Shown here: positions 1 through 9,960 of the stretch, piece by piece
How the letters are laid out: each line of letters starts with the position of its first letter
Numbering within the stretch: position 1 is the stretch's first letter
Assembly (NCBI GenBank): GCA_021396245.1
Contig: WNYE01000184.1
Coordinates: 1-16,111, forward strand
Length of the DNA stretch: 16,111 nt
Source: Sporothrix humicola
Lineage: Eukaryota; Ascomycota; Sordariomycetes; Ophiostomatales; Ophiostomataceae
Direction: 5' to 3'
Program-made: the position numbers and the translations under genes
Notes under the pieces: generated by a model
Database searches by the model: none
Told to the model about the DNA's origin: nothing
The model's input: the letters and a program-made list of their open reading frames with translations, nothing else

Positions 1-254
1 ATAGTTAATAAATATACGAAAATAATACGTTTTATTTTTATATTTTCGACGATTATATTTAAAAAATCAACTTAAATTATTTATTAAAAAGTAAAAACTC
101 GTTTTAATATTTTAAAAAAATTATATTAAATAAAAGTAACGTATTTATAAGTTATTTTTAAATAAAGTTTTATATAATTTTATCGATTCGCCGGTGTTTA
201 TTTATTATTTTTTATTTATAAACGGATAATTAAATTAAGAAAATAAACTAAATT

Positions 255-470
255 TTAAAGTATTATTTATATACTTTCGTTAACGACGAGTAAATAAATT
301 AATCGTTTTTATTAACGGATATAAAGTTTATAAATAATAATATAATTAACTTTATTATTAACGAAATATTATTTTAAGTTATATACGGTTATAACCCGGT
401 AACGTTTATAAACGTTAAAGTTAACGTTATTAAAAAAAAAAAGTATTCGTTATAATATAACGAATTAATA
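255..470 (+). pseudogene. Possible pogo/Fot1-like (Tc1-mariner superfamily) transposase C-terminal fragment
   Basis: This is a weak reading. Around 306-335 one plus frame gives F-I-N-G-Y-K-V-Y, which becomes F-V-D-G-H-K-V-H if TG-to-TA and CA-to-TA changes are reversed; this resembles the D-G-H-x-S-H catalytic segment of pogo/Fot1 DDE transposases. About 25 codons later the same frame has a Y(H)-K-R-stop(Q) spacing resembling the H-x-x-Q of the family's 'P-H-x-x-H-x-x-Q-P-L-D' motif, followed by a Lys-rich run. The expected Asp after that motif is not seen. The rest of 1-254 has no feature I can support. The sequence could equally be an unrelated RIPped repeat, since AT-rich frames yield chance matches. 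Confidence 0.22.
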
Positions 471-507
471 AAATTTAAATACTATCATACCAAAATCCCT
501 TAATAAG

Positions 508-532
508 CTTTCCGGCCTCGTTTTCCGGAAAG
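508..532. repeat. Perfect 8-bp inverted repeat with 9-base loop
   Basis: CTTTCCGG (508-515) and CCGGAAAG (525-532) are exact reverse complements around a 9-base loop. It lies inside the RIP-spared island and is directly followed by a G/C-rich tract (533-543). It could be a hairpin in an LTR transcript or chance in GC-richer DNA. No function can be assigned. Confidence 0.5.
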
Positions 533-615
533 GGCCCGCGGGGTCTCTTTAATAACCCACAGTATATTTACTATTTTAACCGAAGCTAAAAGGTCCCACG
601 GGTCTCCTTAAAACT
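532..615 (+). repeat. Imperfect direct repeat, period 59 bp
   Basis: About 25 bases at 532-556 recur imperfectly at 591-615. Both share a gggtctc core (starting at 541 and at 600) preceded by GGYCCCRC and followed by a TTAA-containing tail. Differences are mostly transitions. Short direct repeats of this kind are common in LTR U3 regions and fungal repeats. Confidence 0.45.
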
Positions 616-1029
616 CTCCTTTCTTTTTTTTATATAACCTCGATAAATATAAATATAAAAGATTAAAAGGAAAGCTTCGTTTATAAAAGGTTAAACTCTC
701 TTTTTTTTTACTTTTAAAAAAAAGATAAGAATTAATCTTTATTTTTACGTACACTTAACTTTACACTTTTAATTATTTTTATAATATTATTTTTTATTTT
801 TACTTCTTTTTACTTAATATATTTTTAAGTGTACCGTTATAATTTTAATTTTTTTACTTTATGTTACTTTTAAAGAAAAAAAAAATTATAAATAAAAGAA
901 AAACTATTAAACGTCGTAGTCGTAGTTGCTTTTCGGGTAGTATAACTGTAACTATTTTTACTTTTAACGCCGTCTGTAACTCCTTTAACCTTTTGGTTAT
1001 TTAAAAATCTTTTTTTATTATAAGTTAAA

Positions 1030-2560
1030 ATGAAAAAGTTAATAAAAATAAAGTAAAAGAAAAAAAAGTGACGGAATTCGAAGATTTTAATAAAGGTTTA
1101 AATAGTTAATTTTTTCGTAAATAGTTTATTAAAGAGGTTAAAAATAAAAAAAAAGTTATAATAAACTAAGGTTTAATTAATAATAATAAAACTTTTACAG
1201 TAAACCGTTTAATTAAGGTTATAAACTATATAAAAAATAACGTAACCGAAGTAATTAACGGGGGATTCCGTGAAGGTTTTCGAACGTTTCGTTAAGTTAA
1301 AAGTAATAACTTTAACTTATTTTTTAACTTTAAGTTAAATAATAAATACTTTTAAAAAACTTTTTTAAAAGAAAAAAATAAATAAAAAAAAACGTAAAGT
1401 TAAAAAAAAGAAAGCTTCGACGTAAAATTATAATTTAGCTTTAAACTTAAAGTTTTTATAATCTTCGTTATTTTTATTATTTTCGTCGTTATTCTCCTCG
1501 AATAACGACTTTAATAACTTAAATTAAAGTTTAAAAACTTTAAAGAAGTTTAATTTAACGGTTAAACGTTTTAAAAAAAAACGGTTTTTTTAAAAATACC
1601 GAAAAAATTAAAGTTTTTTATTAATTTTTAAACTTACGTAATATAATTTAAAAAAATTAAAAAAGTTTTTAATTTAAATTACCGATTTTATAAAAGAAAA
1701 AATTATATCCGAATTAATATTACACTTTATTATATAAATAATTTTTATACATTTAAATAAAACTTTTATAAAAATTATATTAAATTTAAAAAAAAAAGTT
1801 TAAAAGTTTAATAAAAGAATAATTAAAAAAGTTTTAAACGTTAAGTAAATACGAAGTAAACTAATAATAGTATACCCGATTAATAAACTTTTAACTAATA
1901 CTTAAAAATTAAACAAAAACTCGGGGAAAACTCCTTAAAGTTTTATATTAAACTAATAACTTTAAAAAAGTATTTTTTAACTTTATCGAAAATTTAAAAA
2001 GTATACTTTTTTTATTATCGTTTATATAAAAATATTCGGTCGACTTTAAAGGTTATTATAAGTATTCGAAAAAAAACTTACGAAAAAGTCGTAAAAAAAG
2101 TTAACCGGGTTTATTTTATCGAAAAAAAGTTAAAGGGTATTAAATAAGCAGTTAATAAAAACTTTAAAGAGAAACTTATAATAAAAAAAGTAAAAAAAAA
2201 ACATTAGAAAAAAATTAAAGGGAACTTAATCGAGAATTTTAAAAAATTAAAATCGAGTTAATCGAAAAAAAACGTTTAACTTTTAATATAAAAATAAAAA
2301 TTTTATTATTTATTTTAATTATAATAAAAAAAGATATTATACTTTAAAATATTTAAAGAAAAAGTAAATTATCTTTTAATAAATATAAATAAACGGAAAC
2401 TTAAAAAAAATTAAAAAAAAGTAAAAAAAAATTAAAAAGTTTTCCTTTTATTCACTTAACCTTTTTTATAAAACTTTTAATATTCATTATTACTTTTATT
2501 CGTTAATTAAACAAAAAACTTATTTATATTAATTTTAACATTAATATAAAAAGTAATATA
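1030..2560 (+). pseudogene. gag: Degenerate gag relic of the outer Ty3/gypsy element
   Basis: An ATG at 1030 opens a plus-strand frame whose many stops are TAA/TAG, consistent with RIPped Gln and Trp codons. The frame reads coherently in its first part (for example E-F-E-D-F-N-K-G-L-N, then a Lys/Glu-rich stretch). Around 1860-2080 another frame reads like a capsid-type Gag core, so at least one frameshift is likely. Gag proteins of fungal chromoviruses form the particle around the RNA. The evidence is mainly position, directly upstream of an unmistakable pol on the same strand, plus reading-frame texture. No CCHC zinc knuckle could be made out, possibly because TGY codons are RIP targets. 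Both ends are approximate. Confidence 0.5.
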
Positions 2561-3946
2561 GTTAACGTTATTTTCGTTTAAGTAAAAAGTTTTAAAAAAT
2601 CTCGGCGGAGTATATTAATAATCTTTAACGTAAACGAGTCGAAAATCGATACGTTTAATATTTAAAAAGTACCATTAATCTTTATTAATAACCGCGGGGT
2701 TACTAAAAGGATAATACGCCACTATATTACTATTAACCGAGATAAATTAAATCTGGTTATTTTAAAAATATTAGGGTTAAATAATTTTTAAATTATATTA
2801 AAGTTAACCGATTAATTTTAATTATTTATTTTAAAAAAAATATTATTATAATAAAAACGGTGAAGTTTTTTCGGTTAATTTAAAAAACTTTAACTTATTT
2901 TACTTTTTAAGTAATAAAAAAATTTATTTTTTTAAATAAAGATAAAAAAAATAAAGGTCGTAAACCTTAAAGTCTCCTTTCGAAGTTTAAAAATTTTTAA
3001 AATGTTTTTTCGGTTAAAAACACCGTTATTTTTTTTTAAAAAAAAAAACGGATTATATTATTAAGTTAAAATTAAGCGTTTTAATCTTATATAATATTAT
3101 TTATACTTTATTATAAAAAGAGTTAAAAGTTTTAAAGGAATACTTAAATAACTCGTTTAAAAAAGGTTAAATTAAAAAATCTTAATTACCCGTTAAAGCT
3201 TTTATTTTATTCGTTTTTAAGTCAAACGGTACGCTTCGTTTATACGTAGACTACCGAAGGCTTAACAAGTTAACTATTAAAAACAAGTATACACTCCTTT
3301 TTATTAAAAAAATCTTAAATAAAGTTTAAAAAGTTATTATTTTTTAAAAAATTAATATTAAAGATATATACTATTATATTCGGATTAAAAAAAGTAACGA
3401 ATAAAAAACCGCGTTTTATATACGGTATAACTATTATAAGTATTTAATATTACCCTTTAATTTTATTAACGTACTAGCTACATTTTAACATTATATATAT
3501 AATACTTTTGAAAAGTATTTAAACGTATTTTATATAATTTACTTAAATAATATTTTAATATTCTCCGTTACGATAAAAAAATACATTAAACATTTATATT
3601 TAATTTTAAAAAGGCTGCGAAAAGTATAACTATTTATAAACTTCGAAAAATATAAATTTTATCGTAACCGAGTTAACTTTTTAAAATATATTTTAATTAA
3701 AAATAAGGTTAAAATAAATCCTGCCCGGGTTACCGTTATTATAAATTAACTTATACCGGTTACCTATTATAATATATAAGTATTTTTAAAGTTTTATAAC
3801 TTTTATCGTTGTTTTATTTACCGGTACGTCGACCTCGTTAAATTACTTTTAAATACTTTAAAAAGTATAATTAAAAGTAAAAAACTTAATAATACTAAGT
3901 AAAACTTTAATTAATAACGGGTTTTTAACTTTTTAAAAAAACATTT
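2561..3946 (+). pseudogene. pol: Outer Ty3/gypsy pol relic, 5' part: protease region (unclear) and reverse transcriptase, cut by the inner element
   Basis: The frame running through 3189 reads as a Ty3/gypsy reverse transcriptase that is damaged but clear. It contains the finger motif I-K-K-S-x-x-P-V-K-A-F-I-L-F-V at about 3168-3212, then L-R-L-Y-V-D-Y-R-R-L-N and T-I-K-N-K-Y. Later come K-T-A-F-Y-I-R-Y, then L-P-F-N-F-I-N (family L-P-F-G-L-T-N) and A-T-F. The catalytic Y-L-D-D is now Y-L-N-N at 3540-3551. Stops replace Gln or Trp codons. RT copies the element RNA into DNA. The thumb/connection region follows (F-L-K-F-Y-N-F-Y-R about 3785). The frame breaks at 3946, exactly where the inner element is inserted, and resumes at 12194. 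A protease may lie near 2640-2830 but its D-S/T-G site is not visible. The A-run at 3935-3941 appears one base short relative to the frame needed beyond the insertion. Confidence 0.88.
3942..3946. repeat. Left target-site duplication of the inner element (cattt)
   Basis: These five bases directly precede the left LTR. The matching five bases after the right LTR (12189-12193) are tattt, differing by a single C/T transition of the RIP type (CA to TA). A 5-bp duplication is what Ty3/gypsy integrases make. Confidence 0.8.
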
Positions 3947-4417
3947 TATTAATAATAACACCAAATTAAAAGAAGGATCGATCGAAAAAAAAAGAGGTTA
4001 CGAAAGGTTATATATAATATCGTCGAGTAAGTAGTAATTTTATTGTAAGACTAAATCTTAAAGGATTCGAAGGAGAGTTAAGGGGGACTCGTTAAACTAT
4101 GGAAATAAAAAGGAGAAAAGTTTAACTTACGTTAAGTTTAAGAGGGTTTAACGTGTATTGTTTTTACTTCGGTAATAACTTTTTCGAAGGCGGAGGCTTT
4201 ATGATTAGGTTTATAGTTGGTACGTTTATTTATATAACTTAAGTTTTATAGTTTTAAAGTTTTATAATTTAAACCGAGGCTTTTTCGTAAATAAATTAAA
4301 TATAGTTTATAATAATTACTTTATTATACCTTTTATATAACTTAAACTTTATAGTTTCGAGGTTTTATAATTTAACTTAAACTTTTATCGTAAATAAATC
4401 GAGTATTATTTATAATA
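3947..4417 (-). repeat. Left LTR (3' LTR) of the inner element
   Basis: Aligns end to end with 11719-12188 at an offset of 7771-7772 bases. Shared anchors include the tattaataataaca start (3947), atatcgtcga (about 4018) and cgaaggcggaggc (about 4185). Nearly all differences are C/T or G/A transitions. Its last 140 bases are fully RIPped, whereas the same bases in the right copy are not. The ends are set by loss of similarity and by the flanking target duplication. Confidence 0.93.
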
Positions 4418-4429
4418 ATTTTTTTTTTA
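4418..4429 (-). promoter_or_regulatory. Candidate polypurine tract of the inner element
   Basis: Immediately inside the left (3') LTR the plus strand has ten T residues (4419-4428), an A-run on the minus strand directly before the LTR. Second-strand DNA synthesis in LTR elements starts from a purine tract in this place. It fits the minus orientation shown by gag-pol. Poly-T runs are frequent in this DNA, so position is the main argument. Confidence 0.45.
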
Positions 4430-4741
4430 AAAAGTTTAACTTTAAACTATATAAAAAGTATTAATTAATTAAATCGCAAAACGGGAAACGTTAATAACGT
4501 TAACCTCGTTTTAATAATTTACGGCCTTTTATAATATTTCGTTTTTTATATAATATATAAATAATATTATATAATAAACGTAAATATTTTTGTTATAAGT
4601 TAACAAAAAGTTAACGTTTATTAAATACGGCGTAATTATAAATTAATAAAAGTATAATAAAAAATAAATATTATATAAATTGTAAAATATATTTAATTTG
4701 TAAAAACTTTTTAAATTTTTAACCTTTTTAACTTTTAATAA
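4430..4741. other. AT-rich spacer between the 3' LTR and the antisense reading frame
   Basis: About 310 bases with no reading frame, RNA gene or repeat I can support on either strand. Inside the inner element it would be 3' untranslated sequence of the gag-pol RNA and, if the plus-strand frame was ever expressed, its upstream region. A TATATAA-like run at about 4548-4560 is not distinctive in this composition. Confidence 0.4.
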
Positions 4742-4944
4742 TATTATTATTAATATCGCCGTTTTTTTTATAAATATCGTTAATACTTTATATATATAAC
4801 GTATAAGTTAATAAATAACTTTATTATATTAAAAAAAATAAAAAAAATTATAAGTATACCGACTTTATACCGTTTCGACGGTAACGTTAACGGGATTTTA
4901 AATAATAATTAATATTTAAAACTTTAAACAAAACTATTTATAAT

Positions 4945-4978
<34 letters not shown>

Positions 4979-6195
4979 GATAATAATAATACCGCTTAAC
5001 CTATTACCGCCGCCGCGTTCATTTAAACTATGTTTACCGGTACCGTTACTTTAAAAACGAGTTTTACCGCCGTCGTTTTTACGTCGGTTACCGTCCCTGT
5101 TTTATTTAACCCGGTTTAAGTAAATATTAACGTTTTTACGTCCGTTAAGTTTACTCGCGGCGCGAAATGTTTTACTTTTTCGTCGGACGGCGATAAAATT
5201 ACGAAGTAAACCCGTTTTATTATCGTTTATTCTTTAACTTCGGCTAACGATAATTCGATCGTTAATTTTATTAACTTTAATATTATAACTACGGTTATTA
5301 AACTTTTTAACTTTATTACTTTCGTTACGCTCGTTAACTTTATTAATAATAATAATATTAATAATACGGCCACCGTATTTAACTTAAAGGTTACGCCCCC
5401 TCGTATACCCCCCGCCGCGACGCCGTACCTCCTTTACGTCCGGGGTACTTTTTATAAATAAAAAAGTTAAACGGTCGACTTATCGGTTTTAACGGACTTA
5501 TATTATAAGTTTATTTTTAATAATACTCGGTATAATATTTATACCGATAAAAATAATATTTACGTTAAATTTTAACCTTTAATAATTAAAGACTTTATTA
5601 AAGTATAAACTTTTTAACCCGTTATAAAATAACTATTAACTTTAAACAAAACTAATACGGTTTAAATATATACTCGTATTATTTTAAACGTTTAATAAGT
5701 TTTATTAAACGACCTTTTTTACGTCGAAAAGTAATTATAAAACGGTAAAAACTATAACGCCCGTATAAAAAAGACTTTTAACTTAAAAGTTTAAATAAGT
5801 TTAAAACAAGTTAAAGCCAAAATACGTTACGTTCGGTTAAATAATAAGTCGCCGTCACTTTTTTTTTTAACCCACGACGAGCGGTTTTTTATAATATTCG
5901 AGTTAATTTAAATCCGTTTCGCCAACGACGTCGCCGCGGTTTTAAACGCCGTTAAGTTATTTACCGTTAAACGTTTAATTTAAAAGTAAACGTTAATAGT
6001 GTCGTTTTTTTTAACTTATTAAGTTAACGTTTAAAGTATAATTAAAAGTTATTAAAAATTATATATAAGTAAACTTAAGGAAGAGTTAAAAGGGAAACAG
6101 GTTAACGAACTTATAAAAATTACGTTAACGTACGTTAAGCCGGCGAGCTTTTAAAAGTTTATTTTACGTTTTTTTTTTCCTCCGTTTTAAGGTGT
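4742..6195 (+). pseudogene. Unidentified antisense reading frame within the inner retrotransposon (Asn/Thr/Ser-rich N-terminus)
   Basis: One plus-strand frame (codons starting at 4862, 5000, 5813) stays coherent for about 480 codons. Its stops are TAA/TAG where CAA/CAG are expected. It reads R-F-D-G-N-V-N-G-I at about 4871, a poly-Asn tract (about 4946-4990), then a Thr/Ser/Ala/Asn/Pro-rich stretch to about 5400 with a second Asn-rich patch (5340-5370). A more balanced part follows: R-Y-V-R-L-N-N-K-S-P-S-L-F-F at about 5825-5870, a segment around R-F-A-N-D-V-A-A-V-L-N-A-V-K-L at about 5921-5965, and K-L-K-E-E-L-K-G-K-Q-V-N-E-L at about 6074-6115. I do not recognise the family. The long disordered-looking N-terminus followed by a domain resembles a regulatory or DNA-binding protein, but that is only an impression. 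It is opposite to gag-pol and lies between integrase and the 3' LTR. It could be an element-encoded accessory gene, a captured host gene or another inserted repeat. Both ends are uncertain, and the frame may continue past 6195 into sequence that should encode the integrase C-terminus on the other strand. Confidence 0.55.
4949..4990. repeat. (AAT)n microsatellite, RIPped from (AAC)n or (CAA)n
   Basis: Eleven or so AAT units broken by a single AAC before GAT. The only surviving C is the one followed by G, as expected if every CpA in an AAC tract became TpA. In the plus-strand frame it encodes poly-Asn before and after mutation, so the repeat length is preserved although the DNA is mutated. Confidence 0.7.
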
Positions 6196-6399
6196 TAATA
6201 TAACTATTTTTATTATTATTATATTTATTTTTATAAAACTCGATTATAAGTTAAGTGTAAATTATATTATTTTTAAATACTTATTAATTATATTTAAATA
6301 ATTAACCGGTTTATTTAATTAAGTAAAAATTATTACTATTACGTAATATTTTATTTTTAACTTTTCTAACCTTTTATTTTTTATCGTTTTTTAAATTAA

Positions 6400-9300
6400 G
6401 TATCGGAAACGGATCGTCGGTAAATCGATTATAATATAACTTAAATAATAAAATAAAAAAAACGTTATAAATACGACTATACTTTTTCGGTAAAACGAAT
6501 CGGTACGTTAAAGTTTTAACTTAAGTTAAAATTTTAAACGGCTTAATAAACTAAACTTTAAACTTAATCGATTTTTATACTTTAAGATTTTTTATAAATA
6601 ATAATATTTTATTATTTATATTAAATTTTTTAAGTTAATATTTTCGATTATATACCGTTTATTATAATCTTTAAACGTTTCGTTAATAACTTTTTAAAAA
6701 TTTACGTAACTTAATTAACTTTTTAATTTTATTTATAACTATTAACGTTATAATTTTTTTATTTTTATTTTAAGCCGGTCGTAAAACAACGGTAAATACT
6801 TTATCAAAGTTTCGTTAAAAAAATATCTCGTAATAACGTTTTTCTTATTATTATATATAAATTAAGTTAATAATAATAATAACGTTTATATAAATTATTT
6901 TTTAAAATAAAAGTAACGTAAATATTATTTTAAAGTTTAATTAATCTTTTCCGTTTAACTATCGGTTTAAACGTAAAACGCCGTCGATAAACGCCGTTTA
7001 ACTTTTAATAATAAATATAAAGTTACTTAAAATTCGTTTATAAATATATTACTTTTATTCGTAATAATCTTTTTAAAAGGTTTATAAACGAGTTTAATTT
7101 TTTTATAAAATAACTTTACCAATTAAACCGCCGTAATCGTAGTCGAAACAAGAAAAAAACGAACGTACTTCGTATAACGGTTTATTATAACTAAAATATT
7201 ATTTACCGTTTTATTTTCGTAAATCGTTTTTAAAAAATTAATAATAAAATTTATAAATAATTTTTATTAAAGTTAATTAAAAATCGATAATTATTTAAAC
7301 TAGTTATACGGTTTATATTTTTTCGACATAATAACTTAGTATACTTAATAAAACGCGACATAGTCGGTTACGTTTTAACGGAGAGATAACTAATAAAACT
7401 TACGCTCGATAAACTCTTTCGTTTTAACGGCGTTAAAGTAGTTTAATATTAACTTATTATAATAAATAACGATAATTTCGTTATAGAGTATTACTTCGTT
7501 TAATATAAAAAACCAGTCTTTATAATATAAAAAACTTCCTTTAAAAGTTTATAATGTCGGTTTACGTTTAAACTTATACTTAATTTAAATTTTGTTTAAC
7601 TTTACGTCGATTATTTATAAAGTTTTAATTGTATTTTATAACGATAAAAATATTTTAAAAAATCGAAGTAACTTTTAAGTTAAAATTTTTTATACGAACG
7701 TTTATAAAATTACTTATTTAAAATACTTTTTTTATTTTCGTTTATAAATTTATTATAATTTTAACTTGTATCGTTTCGGTATTTTTAAAATACGAGTTTT
7801 AATTTATTAAATTAAAACGAACTTTATTATTTTCTTTTTTATATTTAACCGGTGGTTAAAAGTATCCGCGTTAAATATATTTTAAGTGTACTCCGTATAG
7901 TTTACGATAAAAATACTTTAAGTACGGAACTTTTTTTATAACTTTAATAATAAAAAAGGGGTTTAATTATTTTAATCGTTTTTAAGTATATAGTTTAGCC
8001 GCCTTAACGGCGTATCGACGAGATTTTAAAAACCCGGTTAATAAAAGATAGTAAAATTAAATAAAGATAAGTATATACACTAACGTACTTATCGCCTATT
8101 AAACTTTAAAGTTTATATAAACTTAATTAAGTTAACGTAATTTAAAAAAACTTCGATTATAATATAACTCCTCTTTAAATATTAACGTTAATATTTAAAA
8201 GATTTTATAACCGTTAATATTTTTTAATTTAACGTATTATAATTAATCTCCACTTTCTTAAATTTCCAAAATTAAAAAACGATTAAGTATTACACGTTAA
8301 AATCGTTTAATTATAACAAAATTTTTACTATAACGTACTCGGACGTATCGGTTTTAAGTCGTAATAGTTTCGCGGGATTAAAGTAACGGAAAAGTAACGT
8401 TTTAATAAAAGTTTTTTTTTTATTTACGTAAATAACCTTTTTTTTTTATTTAAAACTATACTTTTCGTTAAGTTTATAAGTAATAGTATAATTATATTAT
8501 AATTGTAAATAAATCGTCGGTAAAAAATATAAAAGTTTAAAAATATTTATATTTTTCGGAAAGTGGTTAATGATAATTACTTCGAAATAATAACGATTTA
8601 CTTAAAATTTATACGTACTCCGTTTAATATTAAAACGAAGTTAAAGAATTTAATTTAATTTTTATAAAAGTAATATTTTTTCGGATTTATAAAAAGTTTT
8701 ACCGTTTAAAGTTTTTCGAGTACGGATTGTATATACTTTTAATATAAATCGCGGTTTTTAAAGAAAATAAAAATATTATTTATATATATAATATAAATAA
8801 TATTTATTAAGTTTTTTAACGTTTTATAAATATATAATTAAAAAGTAGTTAACGTATTCGTTAAGCCGAATAAAAGTATTATATACTTATAATACTCGTA
8901 TCGAGTATAAAACGCCGTCTTTTATTTATTACTTTCTTTAATATAAATATAATAGTAAACGTTTTTAATATTTAACTTAATAAAAAACTTAACCTCGTTT
9001 ACTCGGTTTAAAATTTTTAATATAAAAAGGAGTGTATATTAATTTTTAACCGTTACGTAGTTTAAGCCCCGGTAGTTTATATATAAACGTAAAGAGTTAT
9101 TTTTTTTAAATATAAATAAAATTAAAGTATTAAATTAATAAGGTTTTTAAAAGGTTTAATACGATTATTCGTTAAGTTTTCGTCGATATATCGGCGGAGA
9201 GTCGTAAATTTTTTTTTAAAAAAAGGGTAAATAATATTATATAACGGTTTCTTCTTAAAAACGATATTAATAAAGTATTACGTTAAATACGCCGTAAAAA

Positions 9301-9960
9301 TAATCTTTATTATAATTTATAACTACGTTAAAAATATTTTTATACGAAAAAAACTCTAGTAAAATTTAAATTACTTTTTAATTTACTTTTAATTCGTTAT
9401 TTAATAAAAACGCCTTTTATCCTTTTTTATTTTTAACCGTCGGTTTATTTATTGAAATATAAACGAACAGTAAATTATAAGTTTTTTTAATAAATCGATA
9501 TAAAGACTTAATTTTTAACTTAACCGTATTTTACTTAAATTATTATTAATTTTAATACAATATAAAATAAATCCGTAAATTTTATAAAGTTATTACGAAG
9601 AAAATAACCAAGTTATACTTTAATTTATATAAATAATCTATTATAATATAATCGCGCGTAATCGTTTTACGAGTACCTCGTAAATCGGTTACGGTAAGTA
9701 AAATCGTTTACACTCCGTAATATTCGATTAATTAACCGGTTACACTTTTTATAAACGTTACCTTTTTATTAAATCTTCGAAAACCGTAACGTTATACGAA
9801 TTTTTAATTTACGACGTTATTTTTAACGACGGTATTAAAGTTTACGAATATATTAATATTAATTTACTCGTAAATTGTATAAACCGTATATATTCGGTTA
9901 TTTATTATTAATTTATTCGACGTTTAAGTAAAAAGTTTTACTTTAACGTTTAACCGTTTT
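6400..9960 (-). pseudogene. pol: Inner element pol relic: protease, reverse transcriptase, RNase H, integrase
   Basis: The minus-strand reading is unmistakable. Protease region, about 9870-9600: V-N-Q/stop-K-F-V, then T-V-T-D-L-R-G-T-R-K-T-I-T-R-D-Y ending in Y-N-L-V-I (family Y-N-L-V-L-G); its D-S/T-G is not clear. RT, about 9100-8650: S-L-R-L-Y-I-N-Y-R-G-L-N, V-K-F-F-I-K-L-N-I-K-N, K-T-A-F-Y-T-R-Y, L-F-G-L-T-N and the catalytic box now Y-I-N-N at 8775-8786. RNase H, about 8400-8250: R-Y-F-N-P-A-K-L-L-R-L-K-T-D-T-S (family E-T-D-A-S; Asp kept, about 8335-8355). Integrase, about 7560-6650: a zinc-finger region with K-T-K-E-F-I-E-R-K-F-Y, then I-L-V-I-I-N-R-Y-T-K-Y-V-R-F-F (family V-V-D-R-x-T-K; Asp now AAC at 7180-7182). 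The C-terminal end is not resolved. Most stops are RIPped Gln, Trp or Arg codons. It encodes the enzymes for reverse transcription and insertion. Confidence 0.92.

Larger units (their letters stand above)
481..1029 (+). other. Non-coding leader region with a RIP-spared GC-richer island; candidate remnant of the outer element's 5' LTR/leader
   Basis: No gene is seen here. The first 140 bases (about 481-615) stand out: they keep several CA dinucleotides and dense CC/GG, unlike the flanks. A TATATAA sequence follows at 631-637. A second patch, about 900-1000, also keeps several TG sites. The outer gag relic starts at 1030, so the element's 5' LTR and primer-binding site would be expected in this interval, and the TATA-like site would fit an LTR promoter. 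I could not find a matching copy to the right of the outer pol gene, so LTR identity is inference only. Confidence 0.35.

Noticed and set aside
481..640. Possible tRNA or 5S rRNA gene in the GC-richer island
   Set aside because: No cloverleaf, no A/B box pair and no 5S-like internal control region could be traced; only a short inverted repeat and a direct repeat are present.
2640..2830. Firm annotation of the outer protease
   Set aside because: Two frames give loosely protease-like readings (for example L-N-L-V-I-L), but neither shows D-S/T-G and the better one is out of frame with RT.
4949..4990. Telomere-like or CRISPR-like array
   Set aside because: It is a simple triplet repeat with no spacers and no telomere unit, and it is explained as a poly-Asn-coding tract after RIP.
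5480..5600. Resemblance of the plus-strand frame to a Ty3/gypsy capsid Gag segment
   Set aside because: The similarity is only scattered hydrophobic and Asp/Lys residues. The element's gag is on the minus strand at the other end, and the frame continues into sequence unlike Gag.
6200..6900. Extension of the antisense plus-strand frame to beyond 6800
   Set aside because: The frame can be read on if every TAA is called Gln, but the minus strand there should encode the integrase core and C-terminus, and this composition produces TAA so often that the extension is not distinctive.
8701..8770. A plus-strand reading N-R-G-F around cgcggttttt, looking like an integrase D-R-G-x-Q-F motif
   Set aside because: The same bases on the minus strand lie in the reverse transcriptase just after Y-I-N-N, in a long consistent alignment of motifs, so the plus-strand match is chance.
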